A DNA stretch of 5,972 bases from Bacteroidota bacterium. Lineage in GTDB: Bacteria > Bacteroidota > Bacteroidia > Bacteroidales > JAADJA01. A program made the translations under genes and the position numbers. Positions 1 to 5,602 of the stretch are shown here, in pieces (positions within the stretch are counted from its first letter, which is position 1; every line of letters starts with the position of its first letter). Below the pieces are notes generated by a model. The model searched no databases. It had not been told where the DNA came from and saw nothing but the letters and a program-made list of their open reading frames with translations. Location: NCBI GenBank assembly GCA_024278155.1, contig JAJRTT010000469.1, forward strand, positions 1 through 5,972. The letters are read 5' to 3'.

Positions 1-1
1 G

Positions 2-247
2 GAGGACTCGCTTTCCAGAAAATTAGTACCCTACCCTATCGAAGATTTTACCGATTATATTTCGGCCTTTTACATCATGGTCATCGAAAACCTGAACCGC
101 AACAATTTAACGGAAGATGATTGGAACAGGACTGTTTCCGTTTCTTCAGTTGGTATTACTCCCCGGATAAAAAAACTCACAACAGAGCAAAAAGAAATGC
201 TTTTCAGGAGTGGAAAGGAAAGTACGGAAAGCTTTTTCAGGAGGTAA
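2..247 (+). CDS. C-terminal end of a patatin-like phospholipase (5' end outside window)
   Basis: The frame is open from the left edge to a TAA stop at 245-247, giving 81 residues with no start in the window. The piece contains IENLNRNNLTEDDW, then TVSVSSVGITPRIKKLT, then EQKEMLFRSGKESTESFF. I recognise this as the end of bacterial patatin-family proteins. In that family a late beta strand (here the V-S-V-S-S-V-G-I stretch) is followed by a helix with the pattern EQK..L..SG...... and a terminal FF. Such proteins are usually lipid acyl hydrolases with a Ser-Asp catalytic dyad, but the GxSxG nucleophile and the DG(G/A) aspartate lie upstream of this tail and cannot be checked. The assignment rests on memory of family sequences, not on catalytic residues. 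The gene points towards the transporter operon and ends about 450 bases before it. Confidence 0.6.
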   Translation, partial: EDSLSRKLVPYPIEDFTDYISAFYIMVIENLNRNNLTEDDWNRTVSVSSVGITPRIKKLTTEQKEMLFRSGKESTESFFRR

Positions 248-274
248 AAGTGTTATATGTATTTTACACTTTTT
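246..274 (+). terminator. Weak intrinsic terminator-like hairpin after the patatin-like gene
   Basis: AAAAGTGT (246-253) is complementary to ACACTTTT (266-273), with a 12-base loop and a T run at 270-274. The stem starts inside the TAA stop codon of the upstream gene. The position fits a transcription end, but the stem is AT-rich and short, so it may be weak or incidental. Confidence 0.4.
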
Positions 275-365
275 ACTGAAAGTATAAAATGAACATGACA
301 GAAATCACAAAACCCCACTAAAACTATTCAATTGATTTATTGATAAACGGGTATCATTATCCATA

Positions 366-412
366 TTACCAAATAGTATGCTACTACCTGGTAACTTACC
401 ACTTGGTAAGTT
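366..412. promoter_or_regulatory. Cluster of TGGTAA/TTACCA half-sites, probable operator
   Basis: Four six-base half-sites alternate in orientation: TTACCA at 366-371, TGGTAA at 389-394, TTACCA at 396-401 and TGGTAA at 404-409. The last two sit in a perfect palindrome with nine-base arms, AACTTACCA (393-401) and TGGTAAGTT (404-412), separated by two bases. Half-sites two and three form a second, overlapping palindrome with a one-base spacer. This arrangement looks like binding sites for a dimeric regulator. The TGGT...ACCA character recalls operators of FadR-type GntR regulators, but that is only a resemblance. As RNA, 393-412 could also fold into an 8-bp hairpin with a 4-base loop followed by TTTT, so a terminator is the main alternative. 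No intact gene follows on the plus strand. Confidence 0.5.
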
Positions 413-429
413 TTAAATAAATTGTTATA

Positions 430-720
430 TTGGACGAATCAATAAATGAATTGATTGAACAAAATTCAATATTGTATCAACAAATTGTAAATTCGTTGAG
501 CAATACACAAATAAATTTCCTAAAAGCTTTGTCCAAGGGAGCTACAGGTTTCAACTCATCTGAAGTAATGAGAAAATATGCCCTCGGCACATCAGGGAAT
601 GTTACCAAAATAAAAAAAACACTTTTAAACAAAGAAATAATCGATATCAATGGCAATATTTCGTTCCTTGATCCCGCATTCAGGCTTTGGTTCAAAAAAG
701 TGTTCAATTCAACTTCTTGA
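430..720 (+). pseudogene. Remnant: C-terminal winged-helix tail of an AAA-family ATPase
   Basis: About 96 residues can be read in this frame. The pattern QIVNSLSNTQINFLKALSKG (residues 18-37), then an EVMRKYALGT.GNVTKIKK helix pair, then EIID.NG.ISFLDPAFRLWFKK, is the C-terminal winged-helix region seen in Bacteroidota ATP-binding proteins of the archaeal-type AAA ATPase group. The Walker A and Walker B parts, which would come before it, are absent. The frame is closed by TAA at 418-420, only three codons ahead of the only possible start, TTG at 430-432. There is no in-frame ATG near the beginning and no ribosome-binding sequence. The simplest reading is a decayed gene whose N-terminal part was deleted. 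A stand-alone small DNA-binding protein started from TTG is possible but less likely. Its stop lies 17 bases inside the convergent adaptor gene. Confidence 0.6.
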
Positions 721-1783
721 TCTTGTCATCTTCATTAATCCCCGAAAGGACTTCAATGTTTATCCCATCAGACAGACCGGTTTCAATATATCGTTTTTCA
801 AAAACCTGTTCACCGGTTTCAATTTCCACAAAGGCAGAATCATTTTCAAAATGGAGAAGGCTTTCACTTATGGCCAGTACACTGTCCCTTCTGTCGAGGA
901 CGATGTCGGCATTGGCGCTGTAACCGGCCCGGATGAAGATGCTATCGATCAAATCAACGGCGGCCTTGATTTCAAATTGGATGGCCCCGTTTTCCTCCAC
1001 CCCTTTTGGTGAAATATGTTCGAGCTGTGCATGGAAGTTCACATCGTTGATGGCACCGATCGTCAGGATCAAATCCATCCCTTCATGGATCTTCCCCACT
1101 TCGCTTTCGTCCACTTTGCCTTCAAAAACCATTTCGCCCATATCGGCGATTATCGCCACGGTCGTCCCATCGTTAAAGGTGTTGCTTTCGATAACCGAAT
1201 TTCCGATTTCGACAGGGATGTCCAATACCATCCCATTGATTGTTGAGCGAATGAGTGTATTTGTAGCCGATCCTGTATTTTTGGTCTGGCCCTTTTTTAT
1301 CAATTGCAAGTTGTTTTCCGCAGACTCCAATTCTTCTTTTGCGTTTTTGTATTCCAGTTCCACATCTTCAAAATCTTTTTTGGGGATTACGTTTTGCTCC
1401 AATAATTTCTTCAATCGGTCATAGTTTGTTTTTGTGGTCGTGAGGTTTATTTTTGCCCGCTTCACCCTTGATTCGGCATTGTTCAGGTTCACCATGTTCG
1501 GGATAATGGCCACCTTGGCAATAAGTTCACCTTTTTTGATCATATTGCCCTCTTCCACATAAAACTCCTCGATAATCCCTGAAACTTTGGGTTTGATCTC
1601 AATTTCCTTGCGGGGGACCACTTTTCCCGTTGCAACGGTTTTCTTTATAATATTTGTCACCTCAGGACTTGCCGTTTCATAAACCACGGGTTTTTCTTTC
1701 GATTTTCCATAAAGTAAATAAATAGTGTACCCAAATATCCCAAGGACGATGACCAGAATTAAAATTTTGAAAAATGTCTTCAT
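704..1783 (-). CDS. MacA/HlyD-type periplasmic adaptor subunit of an ABC efflux pump
   Basis: A 359-residue membrane fusion protein that should link the inner-membrane ABC permeases to an outer-membrane channel through the periplasm. The N-terminus (residues 5-25) is a hydrophobic anchor after MKTFFK. A split biotinyl-lipoyl-like domain follows: the first half is around 60-93 (EIKPKVSGIIEEFYVEEGNM..KGELIAK) and the second around 175-197 (NTLIRSTINGMVLDIPVEIGNSV). Between them, residues 97-168 are rich in Lys, Glu, Asn and Leu and should form the alpha-helical hairpin that contacts the channel. Residues about 205-295 fit the beta-barrel domain and the last 60 the membrane-proximal domain (LSDGINIEVLSGINEDDKI). 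The ATG at 1781-1783 is right before the anchor and fits. This is the last gene of the operon, 121 bases after the 422-residue permease. Length and domain order are normal for the family. The substrate cannot be told from sequence. Confidence 0.9.
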   Translation of the reverse strand: MKTFFKILILVIVLGIFGYTIYLLYGKSKEKPVVYETASPEVTNIIKKTVATGKVVPRKEIEIKPKVSGIIEEFYVEEGNMIKKGELIAKVAIIPNMVNLNNAESRVKRAKINLTTTKTNYDRLKKLLEQNVIPKKDFEDVELEYKNAKEELESAENNLQLIKKGQTKNTGSATNTLIRSTINGMVLDIPVEIGNSVIESNTFNDGTTVAIIADMGEMVFEGKVDESEVGKIHEGMDLILTIGAINDVNFHAQLEHISPKGVEENGAIQFEIKAAVDLIDSIFIRAGYSANADIVLDRRDSVLAISESLLHFENDSAFVEIETGEQVFEKRYIETGLSDGINIEVLSGINEDDKIKKLN

Positions 1784-1855
1784 TCGTAATTTTGTGTTTT
1801 ATGTTGTTAAATATTGTTTATTCATTTGCTTTTTCGATGCTTTCAGTTCCCGTGC

Positions 1856-1890
1856 CGACTTTTCCAGGTTCTGTGAACGCTGGAAGGTCG
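1856..1890. repeat. Intercistronic palindromic repeat, copy 1 (adaptor/permease gap)
   Basis: The core is TTCCAG (1862-1867), GTTC (1868-1871), loop TGT, GAAC (1875-1878), an unpaired G at 1879, then CTGGAA (1880-1885). Outside an internal loop, CGAC (1856-1859) pairs with GTCG (1887-1890), giving 14 base pairs in total. The unpaired G makes the element asymmetric and shows it has the same orientation as the other two copies. It lies about 20 bases past the stop of the 422-residue permease in the direction of transcription. It has no T run, so it is not a standard terminator. Confidence 0.8.
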
Positions 1891-1904
1891 TCGGCCTACC
1901 CGGC

Positions 1905-3173
1905 CTATTCATCGCGCAAGGCGTCAATCGGTTTAATGCTGACGGCCCTCCACGCCGGGATCAAGCCCGCAAACATGCCCGAAACCACCAAGGCACCCAA
2001 AGCCCACATGGCACTCCCAAAATCCACTTCAGGGTTTGCAAACATATTTGAATTTCCACCAGAAGATGTTAAAGCATAGTTAATAAGCTCAAGAAGTCCA
2101 ACCCCAAGTGCCAATCCAAAGTATCCGGCAAAACCTGTAAGTATAACTGATTCAACAATAATCTGTGTAATTATCACTTTAGGCGGTGCACCAATTGCCC
2201 TTTGGATACCAATCTCTTTTGTCCGTTCCTTTACAACGATGAGCATAATGTTGCTTATCCCGATCACACCGGCCAATAAGGTCCCCAATCCTACGATCCA
2301 AACCAGTCCCCGTATCCCTTTAAAAAGGTTGGTCATTTTGTTCCATTGCTTTTCCATGTTGAATGAACCTACCGCCCTTTTATCATCAGGATGGATGCCA
2401 TGCCGTTTCCGAAGCAATTCTTTCGCTTTTTCTTCCAACACCGAAACCGGTACATCTTTTTTGGCCGTCATGGAATACCAGCCCACCGTGTTCCCATAAT
2501 TATATACTTTTTGAAGTGTGGTAAATGGGATATAAATTGCCTGGTTTTCCTGAGTGGCCTGCTGGTCTCCCTTTTTTGACTTAAACATCCCAACCACTTT
2601 AAAATATACACCTTGTATCTGTATGTATTCACCAATCGGGTTTTCTTTGGGTTCGAACATTTCATCAAAAACCCTTATCCCGATTACGGCCACTTTCCTT
2701 TTTTCGTTAATGTCATTATAATTTATAAACCGCCCTTCAAAAATGTTGACCGGATCAATAATGTTGATCTCGGGATAATCGCCCTGGATTTGAAAACCCC
2801 CGGTCCTTTTTCCCCTCACAACATTGTTGGTACCATCACCGCCCCTTCCTTGCAAACGGGGCGCAATATATTCCAGTTCAGGGATATTGTCTTTTATGGC
2901 CTGTGTATCATCATTGTTAAACTGGTAAAACCTTCCCCTCGGAAATCCTTTATAAGGCATCGTGGTCCGTTGCGTCCACATAAATACGCTGTTGGTTGAC
3001 ATGTCGCCCAAATCCTGTGAAGCGCCATTGTACAAACCCTCACCGGCGCCCATCATAATAATCAACATAAAAATCCCCCAAAACACACCAAAGGCAGTAA
3101 AAAACGTCCGCCAGGGGTTTTTCCTCAAAGCGAAATAGATTTCATGCCATTTGTCTATATCAAAGATTTTCAT
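1905..3173 (-). CDS. MacB/FtsX-type ABC transporter permease (first of a paralogous pair by coordinate)
   Basis: A 422-residue inner-membrane permease of the MacB/FtsX type. The first membrane helix is around residues 22-43 (RTFFTAFGVFWGIFMLIIMM). A large periplasmic MacB-like core domain covers about 44-285. Three more helices follow near 288-314, 336-364 and 386-406. Between helices two and three is the conserved cytoplasmic segment KERTKEIGIQRAIGA (315-329), which in this family contacts the ATPase. The protein ends IKPIDALRDE, as many family members do. It is clearly a paralogue of the next permease: both share the DKW.EI start, WGIFMLI, KERTKEIGI, LGVGLLEL and ALRDE. The pair probably forms a heterodimer driven by the single ATPase of the operon; this is inferred. 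The ATG at 3171-3173 gives a normal N-terminus. MacB itself carries a fused ATPase, which this protein lacks. Confidence 0.92.
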   Translation of the reverse strand: MKIFDIDKWHEIYFALRKNPWRTFFTAFGVFWGIFMLIIMMGAGEGLYNGASQDLGDMSTNSVFMWTQRTTMPYKGFPRGRFYQFNNDDTQAIKDNIPELEYIAPRLQGRGGDGTNNVVRGKRTGGFQIQGDYPEINIIDPVNIFEGRFINYNDINEKRKVAVIGIRVFDEMFEPKENPIGEYIQIQGVYFKVVGMFKSKKGDQQATQENQAIYIPFTTLQKVYNYGNTVGWYSMTAKKDVPVSVLEEKAKELLRKRHGIHPDDKRAVGSFNMEKQWNKMTNLFKGIRGLVWIVGLGTLLAGVIGISNIMLIVVKERTKEIGIQRAIGAPPKVIITQIIVESVILTGFAGYFGLALGVGLLELINYALTSSGGNSNMFANPEVDFGSAMWALGALVVSGMFAGLIPAWRAVSIKPIDALRDE

Positions 3174-3197
3174 GTGTTTACTTAATTATTGTTTTAG

Positions 3198-3224
3198 CGT
3201 TATTGCGAACGAAGCGAAGCAATC
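3198..3224. repeat. ATTGC...GCAAT dispersed repeat (REP-like) in the permease/permease gap
   Basis: ATTGC at 3202-3206 and GCAAT at 3219-3223 flank GAACGAAGCGAA. This matches a dispersed palindromic element of the form ATTGCGA(n)GAAGCAATC that I know from many unrelated bacterial genomes, including Bacteroidota. When translated it gives the well-known false peptide IANEAKQS, which appears here on the plus strand. It lies 25 bases upstream of the 422-residue permease start and is unrelated in sequence to the TTCCAG repeat in the same gap. Confidence 0.7.
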
Positions 3225-3276
3225 AGTTGTGAATTTAAACAGATTGTTTCGTCCTTCCTCTTTACTTCCATTTTCC

Positions 3277-3310
3277 CGTCTCTTCCAGGTTCTGCGAACG
3301 CTGGAAGGTC
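3277..3310. repeat. Intercistronic palindromic repeat, copy 2 (permease/permease gap)
   Basis: The core is TTCCAG (3283-3288), GTTC (3289-3292), loop TGC, GAAC (3296-3299), an unpaired G at 3300, then CTGGAA (3301-3306). It differs from copy 1 in the core by one loop base. Unlike copies 1 and 3, the flanking four-base arms (CGTC and GTCT) do not pair. It begins only four bases after the stop codon of the 409-residue permease, reading along the minus strand. Confidence 0.75.
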
Positions 3311-3314
3311 TTCG

Positions 3315-4544
3315 CTATTCATCCCTCAAAGCAACCACAGGTTTAACAGAAGCCGCTTTCCGTGCCGGGACAAAACCTGCCAAAGCCCCGGCAACGACCA
3401 AAACCAATGTTGCAAGCAATGCCACGGAAATATTCACTTCCGGATTGGAAAAATAATCTGTTTTGGGCAGGTTTTTTGAAACAAGCTCAAGCAAGCCCAC
3501 ACCGAGGACCAAACCAATATATCCTGCAAATGCCGTTATTAAAATAGATTCCTGTAAAATCAGGCTGATGATCGATCCGGGTGTTGCCCCCATTGATTTC
3601 CTGATCCCTATCTCTTTTGTCCGTTCTTTTACGACGATCATCATTATATTGCTCACTCCTACGATTCCCGCTATGATGGTACCGATTCCGATTATCCAGA
3701 CAAAAAGCCGGATGTTCGCAAACAATGTCATGAACCGTTCGTATTGTTCCATATTGTTACAAATATGGATTGCCCGTTTATCTTCCGGGTTGAAATGATG
3801 TTTTTTGGCCAGCTCGTCCCTTATTTCTTCTTCCATCTCTTTGCTTCTCTCGACCGAAGCATCCCCAATTGTCATCGACATTGTCCCCAAACGGTTGCCA
3901 CGGTTGAATACCATCTGTGCAGTGGAAATCGGGATGTAAATCCTCGACATATCACGGTCGCCGCCCGGATCGTCAAACACACCCACAACTTCAAAAGGGA
4001 TGCCTGCCACTTTAATATATTTGCCCAGAGGGTCTTCACCTTTAAAAAGGGCTTCGTCCACAAGTTTCCCGATGGAAGCTACTTTTCTGTTTTCCGCAAT
4101 GTCCACCGCATTTAGGAACCTTCCCTTAATGGGCGATAAGCTTTCGACAATTCCATATGCTGGGTGTGTACAATATATATCGAAACTGCCAAATTCATTT
4201 TTATAAGAAAGGGTATTGTTCTCCCAAATGGTAAACCTTCCCGATATATATTCCACATCATCAACTTTCTTTGTATTGTCATAATCATCGTTCGTGAACC
4301 GGATAGACCGACCGGGCTTATAACCCTGATACGCCATGCTCGTGATTCCCTGGTTGACCCAAAGTGTATTTACAGCATCGTCTTCAAACTCCATCCTTAC
4401 GCCATTTTCCAATCCATAACCTGAACCCAGCAAAACAATAAGCATAAAAATCCCCCAGGCAACGCTAAAACCTGTCAAGAATGTCCTCAACTTGTTTTTG
4501 CTGATGGTACTGAATATTTCCTGCCATTTGTCTAGGTCGAACAT
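3315..4544 (-). CDS. MacB/FtsX-type ABC transporter permease (second of the paralogous pair)
   Basis: A 409-residue permease. The first membrane helix is around residues 20-40 (RTFLTGFSVAWGIFMLIVLLG), followed by a periplasmic MacB-like core of about 41-278. Helices follow near 280-306, 325-354 and 373-395. The ATPase-contact segment KERTKEIGIRKSMGATPG is at 307-324, and the C-terminus is VKPVVALRDE. It sits directly after the ATPase gene in transcription order, separated by 101 bases. It resembles the neighbouring 422-residue permease over its full length, so the two arose by duplication, but the periplasmic domains have diverged clearly. That divergence is compatible with an asymmetric heterodimer. 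The LolC/LolE lipoprotein-release permeases share this fold, but the adaptor gene in the operon favours a MacA-dependent efflux pump. The ATG at 4542-4544 gives the expected short cytoplasmic N-terminus. Confidence 0.92.
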   Translation of the reverse strand: MFDLDKWQEIFSTISKNKLRTFLTGFSVAWGIFMLIVLLGSGYGLENGVRMEFEDDAVNTLWVNQGITSMAYQGYKPGRSIRFTNDDYDNTKKVDDVEYISGRFTIWENNTLSYKNEFGSFDIYCTHPAYGIVESLSPIKGRFLNAVDIAENRKVASIGKLVDEALFKGEDPLGKYIKVAGIPFEVVGVFDDPGGDRDMSRIYIPISTAQMVFNRGNRLGTMSMTIGDASVERSKEMEEEIRDELAKKHHFNPEDKRAIHICNNMEQYERFMTLFANIRLFVWIIGIGTIIAGIVGVSNIMMIVVKERTKEIGIRKSMGATPGSIISLILQESILITAFAGYIGLVLGVGLLELVSKNLPKTDYFSNPEVNISVALLATLVLVVAGALAGFVPARKAASVKPVVALRDE

Positions 4545-4598
4545 TCGATGCTTTTTGTTTTTCTTTTATTCGGTAATATTTTTTCTCTGGCTCTTTCG

Positions 4599-4639
4599 CT
4601 TCGACTCTTCCAGGTTTTTCAAACGCTGGAAGGTCGAAG
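4599..4639. repeat. Intercistronic palindromic repeat, copy 3 (permease/ATPase gap), longest stem
   Basis: CTTCGAC (4599-4605) pairs with GTCGAAG (4633-4639), TTCCAG (4608-4613) with CTGGAA (4626-4631), and GTTT (4614-4617) with AAAC (4621-4624). The loop is TTC, and a single unpaired G lies at 4625. This makes 17 base pairs interrupted by one small internal loop and one bulge. Relative to copies 1 and 2, the inner arm changed GTTC/GAAC to GTTT/AAAC, a paired change that keeps the stem. The element begins seven bases past the ATPase stop codon. Confidence 0.85.
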
Positions 4640-4652
4640 GCCTGGTCAGGCC
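4639..4652. repeat. Short GC-rich palindrome over the ATPase stop codon
   Basis: GGCCTG (4639-4644) and CAGGCC (4647-4652) form a perfect inverted repeat with a two-base spacer, covering the stop codon at 4646-4648. It shares base 4639 with the end of the copy 3 stem, so two palindromes lie back to back. The adaptor/permease gap has a looser parallel: two GGCC tetramers at 1893-1896 and 1902-1905 next to that permease's stop. Confidence 0.5.
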
Positions 4653-5359
4653 ATCACTTGTTCACTTAACCATTTTTTTCGTTCCCCGTTTGTGATGATG
4701 GAATCGATCAATCCATCTTTCAGGCGGATAATCCGTCCTGTTTTTGCGGCAATATCGCTTTCGTGTGTAACAATAAGTATGGTAATCCCTTCATCATTTA
4801 TTTCCCTGAAAAGCTCCATCATTTCCATGGAGGTTTTTGAATCCAGTGCACCTGTGGGCTCATCAGCAAGGATTACTTTGGGCTTTGAAATCAATGCCCT
4901 TGCAATTGCCAATCGTTGTTTTTGCCCGCCTGACAATTCATTGGGCAGGTGATGTGCCCACTCTTTCAGGCCAAGCCTTTCCAAATACTCCGTAGCAATC
5001 ATGTTCCTTTTCTTCCTGCTTACCTTCTGATAATAAAGTGGCAATGCAACGTTTTCAACCGCATTTTTAAAGGAAATCAGATTAAAGGATTGGAAAACAA
5101 AACCAATGAGTTTATTGCGGTACCATGCCGCTTTGGCCTCGCTCATTTTGCCAATGGTTTCACCGTTTAAAATAAACTTGCCCTGGTCATAATTGTCAAG
5201 TATCCCGATAATGTTCAACAAAGTGGATTTCCCGGAACCCGAAGAACCCATTATGGAAACAAGTTCCCCTTTATCTATGTTAAGGTCGATACCTTTCAGG
5301 ACATGGAGGCTGTTTTGGCCGGTAGTATATGATTTATGGATATTGCTTAATTGAATCAT
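4646..5359 (-). CDS. ABC transporter ATP-binding protein, LolD/MacB type
   Basis: A 237-residue nucleotide-binding subunit that hydrolyses ATP to drive the two permeases encoded after it. All key motifs are present: Walker A GSSGSGKST at residues 38-46, Q-loop glutamine at 90 (GFVFQSFNL), signature LSGGQ at 142-146, Walker B VILADE at 162-167 with the catalytic glutamate at 167, D-loop ALDS at 171-174, and switch histidine H199 (VTHE). The GFVFQSFNL and DEPTGALD stretches are typical of the MacB/LolD/FtsE branch rather than of importer ATPases. It is the first gene of the operon, so transcription of all four genes probably starts upstream, between 5360 and about 5450. I found no perfect Bacteroidota -7/-33 pair on the minus strand there. 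The best -7-like match is TAAATTTT (revcomp of 5406-5413). The ATG at 5357-5359 gives the canonical N-terminus (MIQLSNIHKSY). Confidence 0.95.
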   Translation of the reverse strand: MIQLSNIHKSYTTGQNSLHVLKGIDLNIDKGELVSIMGSSGSGKSTLLNIIGILDNYDQGKFILNGETIGKMSEAKAAWYRNKLIGFVFQSFNLISFKNAVENVALPLYYQKVSRKKRNMIATEYLERLGLKEWAHHLPNELSGGQKQRLAIARALISKPKVILADEPTGALDSKTSMEMMELFREINDEGITILIVTHESDIAAKTGRIIRLKDGLIDSIITNGERKKWLSEQVMA

Positions 5360-5433
5360 AGTATTCTTGAAATATCCAAGACAGGAATCATCATCTGTGC
5401 CATTGAAAATTTATATCTGTATTTCAGTGATTT

Positions 5434-5450
5434 AAAACAAATATTGTTTT
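5434..5450. promoter_or_regulatory. AT-rich palindrome upstream of the transporter operon
   Basis: AAAACAA (5434-5440) and TTGTTTT (5444-5450) form a perfect seven-base inverted repeat with a three-base spacer. It lies about 75 bases upstream of the ATPase start, where an operator for the operon would be expected. No regulator gene is in the window, and AT-rich DNA produces such palindromes easily by chance. Confidence 0.3.
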
Positions 5451-5520
5451 TCTGAAGATAAAACAAAGTGTTCAAAAAAATGGAGAAGTGTACGCTGGCG
5501 GGCAGAAAATGAAAGACAAC

Positions 5521-5532
5521 TATTTGCAAATA
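5521..5532. promoter_or_regulatory. Twelve-base perfect palindrome upstream of the DUF6922-like gene
   Basis: TATTTGCAAATA is its own reverse complement. It lies 44 bases upstream of the -7 element of the DUF6922-like gene and could be an operator. Its core GCAAAT is echoed by AAATTGC a few bases downstream. A functional role is unproven. Confidence 0.3.
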
Positions 5533-5576
5533 ACTTCAAATTGCGCAACCCACATTCAAGAATCAGAATTAATAAT

Positions 5577-5584
5577 TAGTTTTG
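5577..5584 (+). promoter_or_regulatory. Bacteroidota-type -7 promoter element for the DUF6922-like gene
   Basis: TAGTTTTG matches the Bacteroidota sigma-factor -7 consensus TAnnTTTG exactly. It lies 18 bases before the ATG at 5603, implying a very short leader. The expected -33 TTTG is poorly matched; the closest is ATTC, ending at 5557, about 19 bases upstream. Confidence 0.5.
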
Positions 5585-5602
5585 TATCTCAATTTACGAA
5601 CA

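Noticed and set aside
275..365. A possible small gene or promoter in the AT-rich gap before the operator cluster
   Set aside because: Only very short frames occur, such as the ATG at 288 that stops after about ten codons, and no TAnnTTTG element with a -33 partner is present.
933..1424. A 163-codon open frame on the plus strand inside the adaptor gene
   Set aside because: It lies wholly antisense to the clear MacA-like gene, is serine- and phenylalanine-rich in the way antisense shadows are, and shows no domain.
3151..3456. A plus-strand frame containing IANEAKQS
   Set aside because: The peptide is the known false translation of the ATTGC...GCAAT repeat, and the rest is antisense to a permease gene.
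1856..4639. The three TTCCAG repeats as a CRISPR array
   Set aside because: The copies are 1.3-1.4 kb apart with whole genes between them, are imperfect palindromes and have no regular spacers.
1856..4639. The three TTCCAG hairpins as rho-independent terminators
   Set aside because: No T run follows the stem on the transcribed strand in any copy, and termination there would cut off the later genes of the same pump.
3315..5359. A LolCDE lipoprotein-release system
   Set aside because: The ATPase and permease folds would fit, but the operon ends with a MacA/HlyD adaptor, which Lol systems do not use, so an efflux-type pump is more likely.
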